The notes under the pieces: model-generated | Seen by the model: only the letters and a program-made list of their open reading frames with translations | What the model was told of the DNA's origin: nothing | The model's database searches: none | Assembly: GCA_013285965.1 (NCBI GenBank) | Contig: JABDGQ010000001.1 | Coordinates: 158,920 to 222,919 of the forward strand | From: Chlamydiota bacterium | Lineage (GTDB): Bacteria > Chlamydiota > Chlamydiia > Chlamydiales > Parachlamydiaceae | Direction of reading: 5' to 3' | DNA length: 64,000 bases | Position numbers and translations under genes: made by a program | In this document: positions 9,045 through 17,042 of the stretch, piece after piece | Layout of the letters: each line of letters starts with the position of its first letter | How positions within the stretch are numbered: the first letter of the stretch is position 1

Positions 9045-10517
9045 TTAATTTTCCCAATAATCTTTTAGCCAAAGCTCGGCGTACTTAATTTTGCCAGCGA
9101 ATTTACTTTTGTTTTTATGAAATAATTGTATAAGAACTCTTGTCCGAACGTTTTGTGAAAAAAAATCTCTGTGTAGCTCTATAAAACGCCAAAATAGACC
9201 ATCCCAAATACCTGTCCATGCCCCTATTGGATAATTACTCATTTTTAAAATGTAATTAGAGCCGCAGATATAAGGTTTGGTCATAATCATTCCACCATCA
9301 GCATATTGTGACATTCCATACACATTTGGGACCATTACCCAATCGTAAGCATCTACAAAATTAGCCATAAACCACTGATAAACTTCATCTGGTGCACTTT
9401 GCGTTAACAATAAAAAATTGCCCAACACCATTAACCGCTCAATATGATTGCAATAACCAGTTTTAAGGACTTTTTTAACAATTGTATCGATAGGTAGTAT
9501 GCCTGTAGAACCTTCCCAAAAACGCCTTGGTATTTTCTTGTAGTGTTTAAATAAATTAGCTGTACGTTGCTGTATTCCTTTTAATAGATAAGAGGCTCTG
9601 ACAAACTCTCGCCAACCAATTATTTGCCTTAAAAAACCCTCCAAAGAGTTGATGGCAATTGAGTTCTTCTCAGAATATATCAATGTCTCTTTTATAACCT
9701 GTTCTGGAGTCAAAAGACCAATATTAAGTAACGGCGAGAGCACGCTATGAAAAAGAGTTGAGCTGTTCACATCCATAGCATCTTGATATGCGCCAAAATA
9801 GGCTAAACGCTCTTTTAAAAATAATCTCAGTGCTTTTTGCGCATCTTGATGTGTGCAGGGATATAAAAATGGCTCAGCTGAACCCCAATTTTTTGCAAAT
9901 TGGCTATTTACATCAGCTGTTATTTGCTTAATGATTTGTTTTTTGTGGACAATGAAAACCCTAGGTATTGCCAGCCCTTTGGGGATTTTTTTTCTATTTT
10001 CAGTATCAAAGCTATATTTACCTCCTACAGGTTTTGCTCCTTCCATCAATATGTTGAAGTGCTTTCTTTGCTGGGCGTAAAAGTGGGACATAGAAAAATG
10101 TTTTTTGTTAGCAAAAAAAGTTTTCAAATCCTCTTGCGCGCACAGAAAAGCAGGTGAGGCCCAAAAGTGTATTTTCCAACCATATTCCTTGGCTGCCTTC
10201 TCTAAATCCTGATTTAACCAATAATCGGCAAATTCAGCTATGTGAATATCTTTTATCCCTTTTTTAGCCAATAACACAAAACAATCTCCACGCTTGTGAA
10301 GATCGCAAGCTGAAATATAGATAACTTCTTTTTTTCTTTTTAAAAGGAGCTGTGCATAGCTATGCATAGCTGCTTTTAACAAAATCAATCGTTGTTTATG
10401 AAAAGACTGTATTTTGTAGAAAAGAAACTCTTCTACCAAGTAAACGGGACGATTAACTTTTATTGCTGGGTGATCTTGAAATAACTGATCAGGGAAAATA
10501 AGAGTAATTTCAGACAT
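9045..10517 (-). CDS. Cryptochrome/photolyase, FeS-BCP (COG3046) class, apparently lacking the Fe-S cysteines
   Basis: 490 residues, normal length. Residues 1-200 (MSEITLIFPDQLFQDHPA) form the antenna domain; the C-terminal half is the FAD domain, with FLRQIIGWREFVR, GYCNHIERLMVLGN and DAYDWVMVPNVYGMSQYADG, all typical of deoxyribodipyrimidine photolyase-related proteins that repair (6-4) photoproducts. Family members usually have a late CxxC plus another Cys holding a 4Fe-4S cluster. Here that stretch reads MSNYPIGAWTGIWDGLFW with no Cys, so the cluster is probably absent. The gene follows an SRPBCC fragment by 5 bases and is divergent from tspO, a grouping known from light-induced loci. Confidence 0.85.
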   Translation of the reverse strand: MSEITLIFPDQLFQDHPAIKVNRPVYLVEEFLFYKIQSFHKQRLILLKAAMHSYAQLLLKRKKEVIYISACDLHKRGDCFVLLAKKGIKDIHIAEFADYWLNQDLEKAAKEYGWKIHFWASPAFLCAQEDLKTFFANKKHFSMSHFYAQQRKHFNILMEGAKPVGGKYSFDTENRKKIPKGLAIPRVFIVHKKQIIKQITADVNSQFAKNWGSAEPFLYPCTHQDAQKALRLFLKERLAYFGAYQDAMDVNSSTLFHSVLSPLLNIGLLTPEQVIKETLIYSEKNSIAINSLEGFLRQIIGWREFVRASYLLKGIQQRTANLFKHYKKIPRRFWEGSTGILPIDTIVKKVLKTGYCNHIERLMVLGNFLLLTQSAPDEVYQWFMANFVDAYDWVMVPNVYGMSQYADGGMIMTKPYICGSNYILKMSNYPIGAWTGIWDGLFWRFIELHRDFFSQNVRTRVLIQLFHKNKSKFAGKIKYAELWLKDYWEN

Positions 10518-10522
10518 CGTTT

Positions 10523-10729
10523 TTATTTATACTGCCAAAGAGCTCTGTATGGCTTCACTTTATAAGTAATCCATTCTCCCACATACATTTTTTCTCGGCC
10601 CTGCCGATGCTTAATTTTGAAAGCCAAAGTGAGAGGTTTAATTTTTTCAAGGTTGACTGGCGCTGAAAAAAAATCCCGCGCCTCTTCCAAGCTAATAGGA
10701 AGTTCTTGTATATAATCTAACTTATACAT
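10523..10729 (-). pseudogene. SRPBCC-family protein, N-terminal fragment
   Basis: 68 residues. MYKLDYIQELPISLEEARDF and the later GEWITYKVKPY match the start of SRPBCC/START-like ligand-binding proteins of about 150 residues that often neighbour photolyases. The remaining 80-90 residues are gone: the frame ends right after this stretch and the photolyase starts 5 bases on. A deletion between the two genes explains it. A translated leader peptide for the photolyase is possible, but loss of the beta-sheet cavity makes ligand binding unlikely. Confidence 0.7.
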
Positions 10730-10808
10730 AACTCAACTTTGGTTACTTTCTCTTATTGTTAACACGAATTTAAAAGAACTGGAAGAAAAACAAACAAATA
10801 GGAAATTT

Positions 10809-11273
10809 GTGGAATTTTACAAAAAATTAGTTTTGTCTCTTTCATTGTGTGTGGGTGGTGGTTGGCTATGTGGCATTGTTACGCGTCAGGGAATAGCAGA
10901 TTGGTATAGTCATTTGAATCAGCCACCTGGTACACCCCCTAATATAGTTTTCCCCATTGTATGGACAATTTTGTATACACTGATGGGAATAGCGTTGGCA
11001 TTACTATGGTCTTCTAACTCATCAAATAAACAACTGTCTTTTGGCTTATTTGCATTGCAGCTAATTCTAAATTTCAACTGGTCGTGGATTTTTTTTGGTT
11101 TAAAGAACTCAGGATTAGCTCTTATTGATCTTATGTTGCTGTGGGTAGCAGTTTGTGGAACTATCTTTGCTCTTAAAAAACATACCGCCCTTGGTGCTTG
11201 GTTGCTACTACCATATTTAATTTGGACTACTTATGCTTTATATTTAAACTTATTTGTTTGGATTCTAAACTAA
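10809..11273 (+). CDS. tspO: TspO/MBR-family membrane protein
   Basis: 154 residues, five predicted membrane helices, GTG start with AGGAAA 6 bases before. WYSHLNQPPGTPPNIVFPIVW is the characteristic Trp/Pro-rich loop, and LILNFNWSWIFF matches the helix that forms the tetrapyrrole/cholesterol-binding pocket. Bacterial TspO binds porphyrins and responds to light and oxidative stress. It is divergent from the SRPBCC fragment and photolyase, so shared light or stress control is plausible but not shown. No LitR/MerR-type regulator is in the window. Confidence 0.9.
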   Translation: MEFYKKLVLSLSLCVGGGWLCGIVTRQGIADWYSHLNQPPGTPPNIVFPIVWTILYTLMGIALALLWSSNSSNKQLSFGLFALQLILNFNWSWIFFGLKNSGLALIDLMLLWVAVCGTIFALKKHTALGAWLLLPYLIWTTYALYLNLFVWILN

Positions 11274-11524
11274 GCTTGGCACATTAGCCAATCAAAAGCA
11301 CGGATCGAAATTTGCCAATAATTTTGCATAATTTGCTTAATAAGCGGCAGTCCGTTATCGCTGTTGGTAAATATAATCAATGCCCTACTACACTATTTAA
11401 GACTCATTAAAAACATTCGACACCTTTATTATCACCCCAATCCCAAAATGATGGGACTAATTTAGTTGCTTGTAGTCCCCCCGATGAAATCTGATAATCG
11501 AGCCGGAGCTTTAATTATTGAATC

Positions 11525-11689
11525 ACTCACCTTACGCATAACTTGAACAAGTGATTTTTGACATAGCCTAGAGCTATATAAGGAGACACATTGCAGCAAA
11601 TAGCCTAAGCTCTTTGCAAAATGTGTCTACTCTATAGATGCTTTCGGATAGGTACTAAAGGCACTCTTCAAATTATGCGTAAGGTGAGT
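11525..11689. mobile_element. Family B element, full-length copy (165 bp)
   Basis: Begins ACTCACCTTACGCATAACTT and ends AAATTATGCGTAAGGTGAGT; the ends are inverted repeats of over 20 bases. Flanked by a perfect 5-bp duplication GAATC. The centre is a second inverted repeat, AGGAGACACATT against AATGTGTCT, so RNA from either strand would fold strongly. No coding capacity. Confidence 0.92.
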
Positions 11690-11696
11690 GAATCAT

Positions 11697-11860
11697 TAGA
11701 CTTCTTTGTAAACTGGCTTTTTTTGGAAAAATTGATGTTTTTTGAGCAGATTTGATTCCAAATTTTAAGAGCATATTGGCAACTAGGCCCGAAAAATTTA
11801 GGATTAAAGATGCCAAAAAAGGCAATTTTAACAAATAAATGTAATTTCGAAAGAAGTCTA
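11697..11860. mobile_element. Family A element, full-length copy (164 bp)
   Basis: Begins TAGACTTCTTTGTAAACTGG and ends ATTTCGAAAGAAGTCTA. The copy at 26245 has the same length in reverse orientation. The outermost bases are TA on both sides, as expected for an IS630/Tc1-type TA target, which is inference. No coding capacity. Confidence 0.9.
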
Positions 11861-11875
11861 TTATTTAATACAAAT

Positions 11876-12919
11876 TTAGAGTGTTTTTACAAAGTATCTT
11901 CTGGAACAACCAATATCGCTATAACCTAAAGATTGATAAAAGGCATGCGCTCCTGCTCGCTGTACACCTGTCGCTAGCTCAATCTGCGCGCATTTGTGCT
12001 CAACAGCAAATTTTTCAGCCAAATGCATTAGCCGATTACCTAATCCCAGACGTTGATATTTTTCATTTACAATCAACACAATCACCCTTAGAAAAGAATC
12101 GGGCATATGAAAATAATTAACTACTTCTACTGCGATACAACCAATAACAAGACCATCTTTTTCAGCCACCCAAGATCTAAGATTTAGGCTGGAATTGTAT
12201 TTTTGAATATTTTCTTGCATCGTATTCTCATCAATAGGATAGCCTAACTGATCCATTAACGGTAACAATGGCTTGGCATCACCTGCTTGAACGGTACGAA
12301 AAATTACACCATCGTCCCTCTTAACTGCTTTGAGAGGTTTAGGAGAATGATTTTTTTGCCATTGTTCATGTGTCAGCGCTGTCAAGATATGATCCTCCCA
12401 ACAACCATTAATCAAAAGATAGTTCTTAGCATATCCTTCCCAGCTAAATCCTAAGCGCTGCAATAATTGTGCGCTTTTTAGGTTAGTTGGCATATAATTT
12501 GCCATTAATCGATGAAGACCCAACTCGGTAAAAACATAATTAATACAAAATTCTAGCGCTTCAAACATTCTGCCATTTCCAGCATAATCTTGATCGATTC
12601 TATAACCTAAATAGCAAGCTTTAAATGCTCCATAAAAAATCTGTGTAAAATGGCAAAAACCAATGATGTGGCCTGGTTCATCAATAGGCTTTAAACAAAA
12701 GCGAACAGCAGTCCCCTCATCATACTCTTGCTGCCAAGTTTCTAAACGTTTTTGCACCACTTGCGCAACAGAAGTGTTGTTAGGTAAATCTGCTAAAATG
12801 CTTGAGCCCCATTTCAGTAGATAATCTTTATTTTTACTTTCAAACTCTATTATGGCAGGAAGATCAGCCATAGTAGGCTGTGTTAAATGCAAATGAGATG
12901 TAGTAAAAGTTTTTAACAT
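11876..12919 (-). CDS. Tandem fusion of two GNAT acetyltransferase domains
   Basis: 347 residues. Residues 1-185 resemble RimJ/RimL N-acetyltransferases (LTQPTMADLPAIIEFE, LGYRIDQDYAGNGRMFEAL, NLKSAQLLQRLGFSWEG). Residues 205-347 are a second, different GNAT domain with the acetyl-CoA loop VNEKYQRLGLGNRLM and a late FYQSLGY. Each half is a full-size domain, so this is a true two-domain fusion. RimJ-type enzymes acetylate protein N-termini; the second target is unknown. It is divergent from the Spx/ArsC-like gene and shares its 70-bp promoter region. Confidence 0.85.
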   Translation of the reverse strand: MLKTFTTSHLHLTQPTMADLPAIIEFESKNKDYLLKWGSSILADLPNNTSVAQVVQKRLETWQQEYDEGTAVRFCLKPIDEPGHIIGFCHFTQIFYGAFKACYLGYRIDQDYAGNGRMFEALEFCINYVFTELGLHRLMANYMPTNLKSAQLLQRLGFSWEGYAKNYLLINGCWEDHILTALTHEQWQKNHSPKPLKAVKRDDGVIFRTVQAGDAKPLLPLMDQLGYPIDENTMQENIQKYNSSLNLRSWVAEKDGLVIGCIAVEVVNYFHMPDSFLRVIVLIVNEKYQRLGLGNRLMHLAEKFAVEHKCAQIELATGVQRAGAHAFYQSLGYSDIGCSRRYFVKTL

Positions 12920-12991
12920 AAATTTATAGACCTTGCAAACTGCATCATAAATTATCTATCCTATTTTTAGGACAACTAAATTTTAGGTATT

Positions 12992-13348
12992 ATGAAAATA
13001 TACGTGTATTCCAAATGTTCGACCTGTAAAGAAGCTCTACGCTTTTTGAAAAAACAAGAGCTCAAAGTTACTGTTGTAGAGATCACAGAAACCCCACCTT
13101 CTTTGGATGAACTACAAACAATGTTACATTACCAAAAAAACAATTTAAAAAAATTATTCAACACTTCTGGCTCTCTTTATCGAGAATTACAGCTTGCCAG
13201 CAAACTAGAACAGCTCACTGTACTCCAAGCGCTAACATTACTCTCAAAGCATGGCATGCTAGTAAAGCGCCCTTTCTTAATAGGGGAAAATTTTGGCTTA
13301 CTTGGGTTCAATGAAGCAGAATGGTCAAAATTAAATTCCAAGCACTAA
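12992..13348 (+). CDS. ArsC/Spx-family thioredoxin-fold protein
   Basis: 118 residues, the usual family length. MKIYVYSKCSTCKEALRF has the N-terminal CxxC (residues 9 and 12), and LVKRPFLIG is the conserved R-P loop before the C-terminal helix. Arsenate reductases use the first Cys with an Arg trio; Spx-type members use the CxxC as a redox switch on RNA polymerase. The CSTCKEA motif fits the YffB/Spx side, but reductase activity cannot be excluded. No arsenic genes are nearby. Confidence 0.82.
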   Translation: MKIYVYSKCSTCKEALRFLKKQELKVTVVEITETPPSLDELQTMLHYQKNNLKKLFNTSGSLYRELQLASKLEQLTVLQALTLLSKHGMLVKRPFLIGENFGLLGFNEAEWSKLNSKH

Positions 13349-13414
13349 AAATTAGTGACTTATAAAATAAAATATGCTAGCATTTTGATAAGACTTTTAA
13401 TTAAAGGTATTTTT

Positions 13415-14524
13415 ATGAAAATAATTAACAGAGTTTGTTTATTCTTAATTTTTATTACATTTCAATCATTACTTGGTGCTATTGAAAAAGAAGAAGTTAT
13501 CACTGGTCAATATTTTGTATCGCAAGATATTGAAGATTTTGATTGTCATAGCTCTAGTCTAATAGCGTCTGCTCCTGGTAAATTATGTGCCGTTTGGAAG
13601 GGTGGTCCTGGAAAAGGATCTAGTAGCTTTGATATAAAAGAAAATGTCGGTATTTGGTTGTCTTTATTTGAGAACAACAATTGGAGCATTCCAAGGCAAA
13701 TTGTAGAAGCTGCCGATTCGGTTTGTTGGTCACCAGTGTTAACAAAACACCCCAGTGGAAAATTAATATTATTCTATCGTATCGGTGCTGATCCACGCCA
13801 TACAGTTTCTCTGTTTAAGACTTCGCATGATAATGGCTTGAACTGGTCGGCAGCGCAAATTCTGCCTGCTGGTATTGTAGGGCCTACCAAAACAAAGCCT
13901 GTTTTTGATGATCAAGGAAATATGCTCTGCGGTTCTTCTGTGGAAGTGGGTGAACCTGAAGATGAACTTAAAGCAACTGCCTGTTGGATTGAAATTTTAG
14001 GGCAAAATCAACGTTGGTCAAAGCATGGCCCTATTGCAATTAAAGAGCGTCCATTTGGTTGTATTGAGCCAGTTTTATTTTGGGGAAACAATGGCACTTT
14101 GAAAATGTTGTGTCGTGATCGCTCCCATAAAATGAATTTGGATGGCTGGATTAGAAGTGCTGAATCTCTTGATAAAGGCAAAACTTGGTCTGAATTAGAA
14201 AAAACAACTTTACCAAATCCCGATGCCGGTATTGACGCCCTAAACTGCATTGAAGGTGAAGTGGTCTTAATTTTTAATAACTCCCATACTGACCGTTATC
14301 CATTGACGTTGGCATTGTCCAAAGATTATGGTCAAACTTGGACTACTTTCTTTGATTTAGAAGAAGAGTCAGGGGAATTTCCATCAATCACTCAAGATGT
14401 GCAGGGTTTTCTACATGTTACTTACGCTTACAAACAAGCGGGGCAAACGCAAAGACGGATTAAACATGTGGTAATAGATCTTAAAAAATTATCTGGTTTA
14501 GACGACTTACAAGAAGATGCCTAA
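13415..14524 (+). CDS. Secreted sialidase-like beta-propeller (BNR/Asp-box) protein
   Basis: 369 residues from the ATG at 13415, which has AAAGG 7 bases upstream and is followed at once by a signal peptide (MKIINRVCLFLIFITFQSLL). Three Asp-box motifs are visible: SHDNGLNWS, SLDKGKTWS and SKDYGQTWT, marking blades of a six-bladed propeller. The order of blocks matches bacterial and plant sialidase-like proteins rather than viral-type neuraminidases, and no FRIP motif was found. It may trim host-derived glycans outside the cell, which is inference. A 45-codon frame overlaps its end. Confidence 0.83.
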   Translation: MKIINRVCLFLIFITFQSLLGAIEKEEVITGQYFVSQDIEDFDCHSSSLIASAPGKLCAVWKGGPGKGSSSFDIKENVGIWLSLFENNNWSIPRQIVEAADSVCWSPVLTKHPSGKLILFYRIGADPRHTVSLFKTSHDNGLNWSAAQILPAGIVGPTKTKPVFDDQGNMLCGSSVEVGEPEDELKATACWIEILGQNQRWSKHGPIAIKERPFGCIEPVLFWGNNGTLKMLCRDRSHKMNLDGWIRSAESLDKGKTWSELEKTTLPNPDAGIDALNCIEGEVVLIFNNSHTDRYPLTLALSKDYGQTWTTFFDLEEESGEFPSITQDVQGFLHVTYAYKQAGQTQRRIKHVVIDLKKLSGLDDLQEDA

Positions 14525-14654
14525 AGCTAAGCCTAATATTGAGCATATAGCGCCTGTATACTCAAGAGAGGTTGCTGAATTTCAGTATAAGTTTTTGGAC
14601 AAAATTATGAGCAATGAAGCTGCTGCTGTGCTTATGGAACATGGATTAGAATAA
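14517..14654 (+). CDS. Possible 45-residue protein overlapping the sialidase-like gene end
   Basis: The ATG at 14517 overlaps the sialidase stop by 8 bases, a layout suited to translational coupling. The peptide starts MPKAKPNIEHIAPVYSRE and ends AAAVLMEHGLE. The stop TAA lies on the left boundary of a degenerate family A element, so this may be the front of a longer protein cut by the insertion. No family recognised. Confidence 0.4.
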   Translation: MPKAKPNIEHIAPVYSREVAEFQYKFLDKIMSNEAAAVLMEHGLE

Positions 14655-14836
14655 GTTTCTTTGAAAACTGCGTTTATATTTGTTAAAATTGTCTTTTTTT
14701 GGAAAAATTGATGTTTTTTGAGCAGATTTGATTCCAAATTTTAAGAGCATATTGGCAACTAGGCCCGAAAAATTTAGGATTAAAGATGCCAAAAAAGGCA
14801 ATTTTAACAAATAAATGTAATTTCGAAAGAAGTCTA
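14654..14836. mobile_element. Family A element, long copy
   Basis: The right 150 bases are nearly identical to the copy at 11697, down to the end TTTCGAAAGAAGTCTA. The left end is degenerate (AAGTTTCTTTGAAAACTGCG) and carries about 20 extra bases, TTATATTTGTTAAAATTGTC, which normally sit near the opposite end. The terminal CTA at 14834-14836 is the TAG stop of the next minus-strand gene. Confidence 0.88.
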
Positions 14837-15379
14837 TTTGTAAAAAACTTGAAAAAATTCTTCAGGTAACTCTTCTGCGGAAGTAAACTTCGTCAGCAGT
14901 TGTGGATGTAAACATTTTATGCCATAGCCCCTTTCTTGATTAATTCTATTCCAATAATCTGATAAAAAATCACTATTTTTTAGATCGATTGGTTTATGTA
15001 TCACAAGCCCCCAATTATCGTCGAAGTTTTCGACATACTGACCTAAATAATCATAATGTTCATAACAGGTAGTCTCTTTAGTAGTAGTAATTTTACGACC
15101 TTTCTTCTTTTCGGTGATGATGGAAACCAATAAAACAGATGGATTGTGCTTTAAAGTAACATCTAACGATGAGTAAGGCGAAAGTGTTGTTTTTTTGCAA
15201 CAATAGCCTAGTGATTGTGGAGCACATAATTCACCGGGCTCTTTGGGTGCAGGTCGATAGGCCTCTTGAATCTCAATTACTTTAGAGGCATCAGTTTGAT
15301 TGATAATGGTAAAAGCTAAGCCATAATTAGCAAAACCACATATTCCCACTAAAAAAAGATAGATTATTTTATTTAACAT
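14834..15379 (-). CDS. Secreted Cys-containing protein of unknown function, stop supplied by a family A element
   Basis: 181 residues with a clear signal peptide (MLNKIIYLFLVGICGFANYG, cleavage near residue 22). The mature part has CAPQSLGYCCKKT and two later Cys, suggesting disulfides in the periplasm or outside. No domain recognised. Its TAG is exactly the last three bases of the family A element, so the original C-terminus may be longer and has been cut. It lies downstream of the Ntn hydrolase on the same strand, separated by a hairpin. Confidence 0.6.
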   Translation of the reverse strand: MLNKIIYLFLVGICGFANYGLAFTIINQTDASKVIEIQEAYRPAPKEPGELCAPQSLGYCCKKTTLSPYSSLDVTLKHNPSVLLVSIITEKKKGRKITTTKETTCYEHYDYLGQYVENFDDNWGLVIHKPIDLKNSDFLSDYWNRINQERGYGIKCLHPQLLTKFTSAEELPEEFFQVFYK

Positions 15380-15465
15380 ATATTAGTCCCTTTAATTACG
15401 TTTATAAACAAGGCAACTAAATTAACATTATCCAACTTTTGTGACAAGAAGTGGCATATCAAAAG

Positions 15466-15493
15466 TTAGTGGTGCAAAAAATCGCACCGCTAA
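15466..15493 (-). terminator. Stem-loop after the Ntn-hydrolase gene
   Basis: TTAGTGGTGC pairs with GCACCGCTAA (one G-T) around an 8-base loop, followed on the minus strand by a short CTTTT. It lies 18 bases beyond the stop at 15511, a suitable place for a weak intrinsic terminator. Confidence 0.55.
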
Positions 15494-15510
15494 ACTCTAG
15501 GCAAAATTAG

Positions 15511-16644
15511 CTAGTCACGTGTTGCGGGCTGCACTGCAGATTCTGCAGAAACTTTAGCCGGAAGAAAAACAAAAGGCTTGGCCTCTGTAAAAGAGGTAGC
15601 TACATTGCCTGCATATATCTTACCTCCAGAGGTAGTTAGTTTTTTTACTGGAGCATCTTCTTTAAAATCAAGATCTGCTAGCGCTACCCAAAAAGTATTT
15701 GGACTAGTGGCTGAATCAAAAAAATAAAGTTTATTTTTTTGATCAGAAACTGTACGCCAAAGTGTCGAGGCAATATTTGGCTCGCCAGGGGTAGTAATAC
15801 CCAGCGGTACACTAACGCTACGCATAATGCTAAGCACACTGGCAGTAGCTTGATTAGTAAAATCATGTTTTGGAACTGCGGTAATAAAAGCTGGTGCACT
15901 CTCTTTAGGTATGGCCCCTACAAAAAACGAAGCACGCGCAAAGCGATCGGCAGCTCTATTTGTACCGGGGAGAAATTTTAACCCACCCACCTCTTCCCAA
16001 TATGAATTCAACGCCAATTGTTTAGAAAAAATAGGTGAATTAGTCATTATCGGATATTGTTTGCCATGATGAATAACCAGCTGGCCTTCCACATATTCAA
16101 AAATTGCCGAATCTCCATTTATATCAGAGATAGCCAAGTGTAGTTGTGCTGGTGAGCCATTAGGCAAAATTGGTGCTAATATAATAAAAGGTTCTTTACG
16201 CAACGCTTCTACGGCTTCAGAGACTAAACTAAAATTATCTAAAACATACTGCGCCCAAGCGGTTATAGACAATAGCGGCTTGTCAACAGCTGGTTTACCA
16301 TAGTCAGATTCAGCCAAATACAACATATTAGCCACCAATCCCTTTTCATTCATACCATCGGCAGAACCGGCATTGTAGCCTGATACAACCAAACTACCAT
16401 ATTTGGAAGTCCATTTTATTGAATCAGGTCCAGCCGCCCCATCGCGTTTAATAGCTCTTGGAAATACCCATAGATCTGAATGCATATCCTCCATCCAATC
16501 CAGGGTCCTACCAGTAATGACTACAGAATCAGAACCAGTAAATAATACTCTAGTACAGGCTTGGCTTGCTTCAAAATAGGTCATTGCAAAACAAAAAAGC
16601 ATCCCATTTAAAAAGTACTTTAATGAAAATCTGATCGTTCGCAT
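15511..16644 (-). CDS. Exported linear-amide C-N hydrolase (choloylglycine/penicillin V acylase family)
   Basis: 377 residues. The signal peptide ends in YFEASQA and is followed at once by Cys30 of CTRVLFTGSD, the N-terminal nucleophile that cleavage would expose, as in periplasmic Ntn hydrolases. GRTLDWMEDM gives the conserved Arg and Asp; YNAGSADGMNEKGL and the late RTVSDQKNKLYFFDS complete the family pattern. Members cleave amide bonds in conjugated bile salts, penicillin V or acyl-homoserine lactones. In an amoeba symbiont the substrate is unknown. Strong family call. Confidence 0.9.
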   Translation of the reverse strand: MRTIRFSLKYFLNGMLFCFAMTYFEASQACTRVLFTGSDSVVITGRTLDWMEDMHSDLWVFPRAIKRDGAAGPDSIKWTSKYGSLVVSGYNAGSADGMNEKGLVANMLYLAESDYGKPAVDKPLLSITAWAQYVLDNFSLVSEAVEALRKEPFIILAPILPNGSPAQLHLAISDINGDSAIFEYVEGQLVIHHGKQYPIMTNSPIFSKQLALNSYWEEVGGLKFLPGTNRAADRFARASFFVGAIPKESAPAFITAVPKHDFTNQATASVLSIMRSVSVPLGITTPGEPNIASTLWRTVSDQKNKLYFFDSATSPNTFWVALADLDFKEDAPVKKLTTSGGKIYAGNVATSFTEAKPFVFLPAKVSAESAVQPATRD

Positions 16645-16677
16645 ACTTTTACTCTCCTGATTTGTTTAATTTTATAT

Positions 16678-16794
16678 TAGACTTCTTTCGAAATTTTTCG
16701 GCCCTTGTTGCCAATATGCTCTTAAAATTTGGAATCAAATCTACTCAAAAAATATCAATATTTTCCAAAAAAAGCCAGTTTCGAAAGAAAACTA
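16678..16794. mobile_element. Family A element, internally deleted copy (117 bp)
   Basis: TAGACTTCTTTCGAAATTTT to AGCCAGTTTCGAAAGAAAACTA. The interior equals the copy at 26245 but misses about 45 bases next to one end. It sits upstream of the Ntn-hydrolase start, unlike most copies, which lie after genes. Confidence 0.85.
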
Positions 16795-16841
16795 TTATTT
16801 ATTTGAAATTAATTTATCAATTAGATCCAATAACCTTAAAA

Positions 16842-17008
16842 ACTCACCTTACGCATAATTTGAAGAGTGCCTTTAGTACCTATCCGAAAGCATCTATAAA
16901 GGAGACACATTTTGCAAAGAGCTTAGGCTATTTGCTGCAATGTGTCTCCTTATATATAGCTCTAGGCTATGTCAAAAATCACTTGTTCAAATTATGCGTA
17001 AGGTGAGT
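16842..17008. mobile_element. Family B element, full-length copy (167 bp)
   Basis: ACTCACCTTACGCATAATTT to AAATTATGCGTAAGGTGAGT with a perfect 5-bp duplication TAAAA on each side. Reverse orientation relative to the copies at 11525 and 19259. The central hairpin AGGAGACACATT / AATGTGTCTCCT is intact. Confidence 0.93.
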
Positions 17009-17042
17009 TAAAAACCTAAAATTTAAAAACCAAGGTGCGAGC

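Larger units (their letters stand above)
11274..11875. other. Intergenic region filled by two adjacent elements
   Basis: 602 bases between tspO and the acetyltransferase end. Bases 11274-11524 hold nothing I can name. A family B copy (11525-11689) and a family A copy (11697-11860) follow each other with an 8-base gap. Confidence 0.7.
16645..17042. other. Divergent intergenic region holding one family A and one family B element
   Basis: 398 bases between the start of the Ntn hydrolase and the start of the carbonic anhydrase. The two elements (separate entries) leave only about 33 bases on the left and 34 on the right, so promoters of both genes may lie within element sequence. Confidence 0.6.

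Noticed and set aside
16662..17006. 114-codon plus-strand frame upstream of the carbonic anhydrase
   Set aside because: It lies wholly within family A and B elements and has no ribosome site or protein-like composition.
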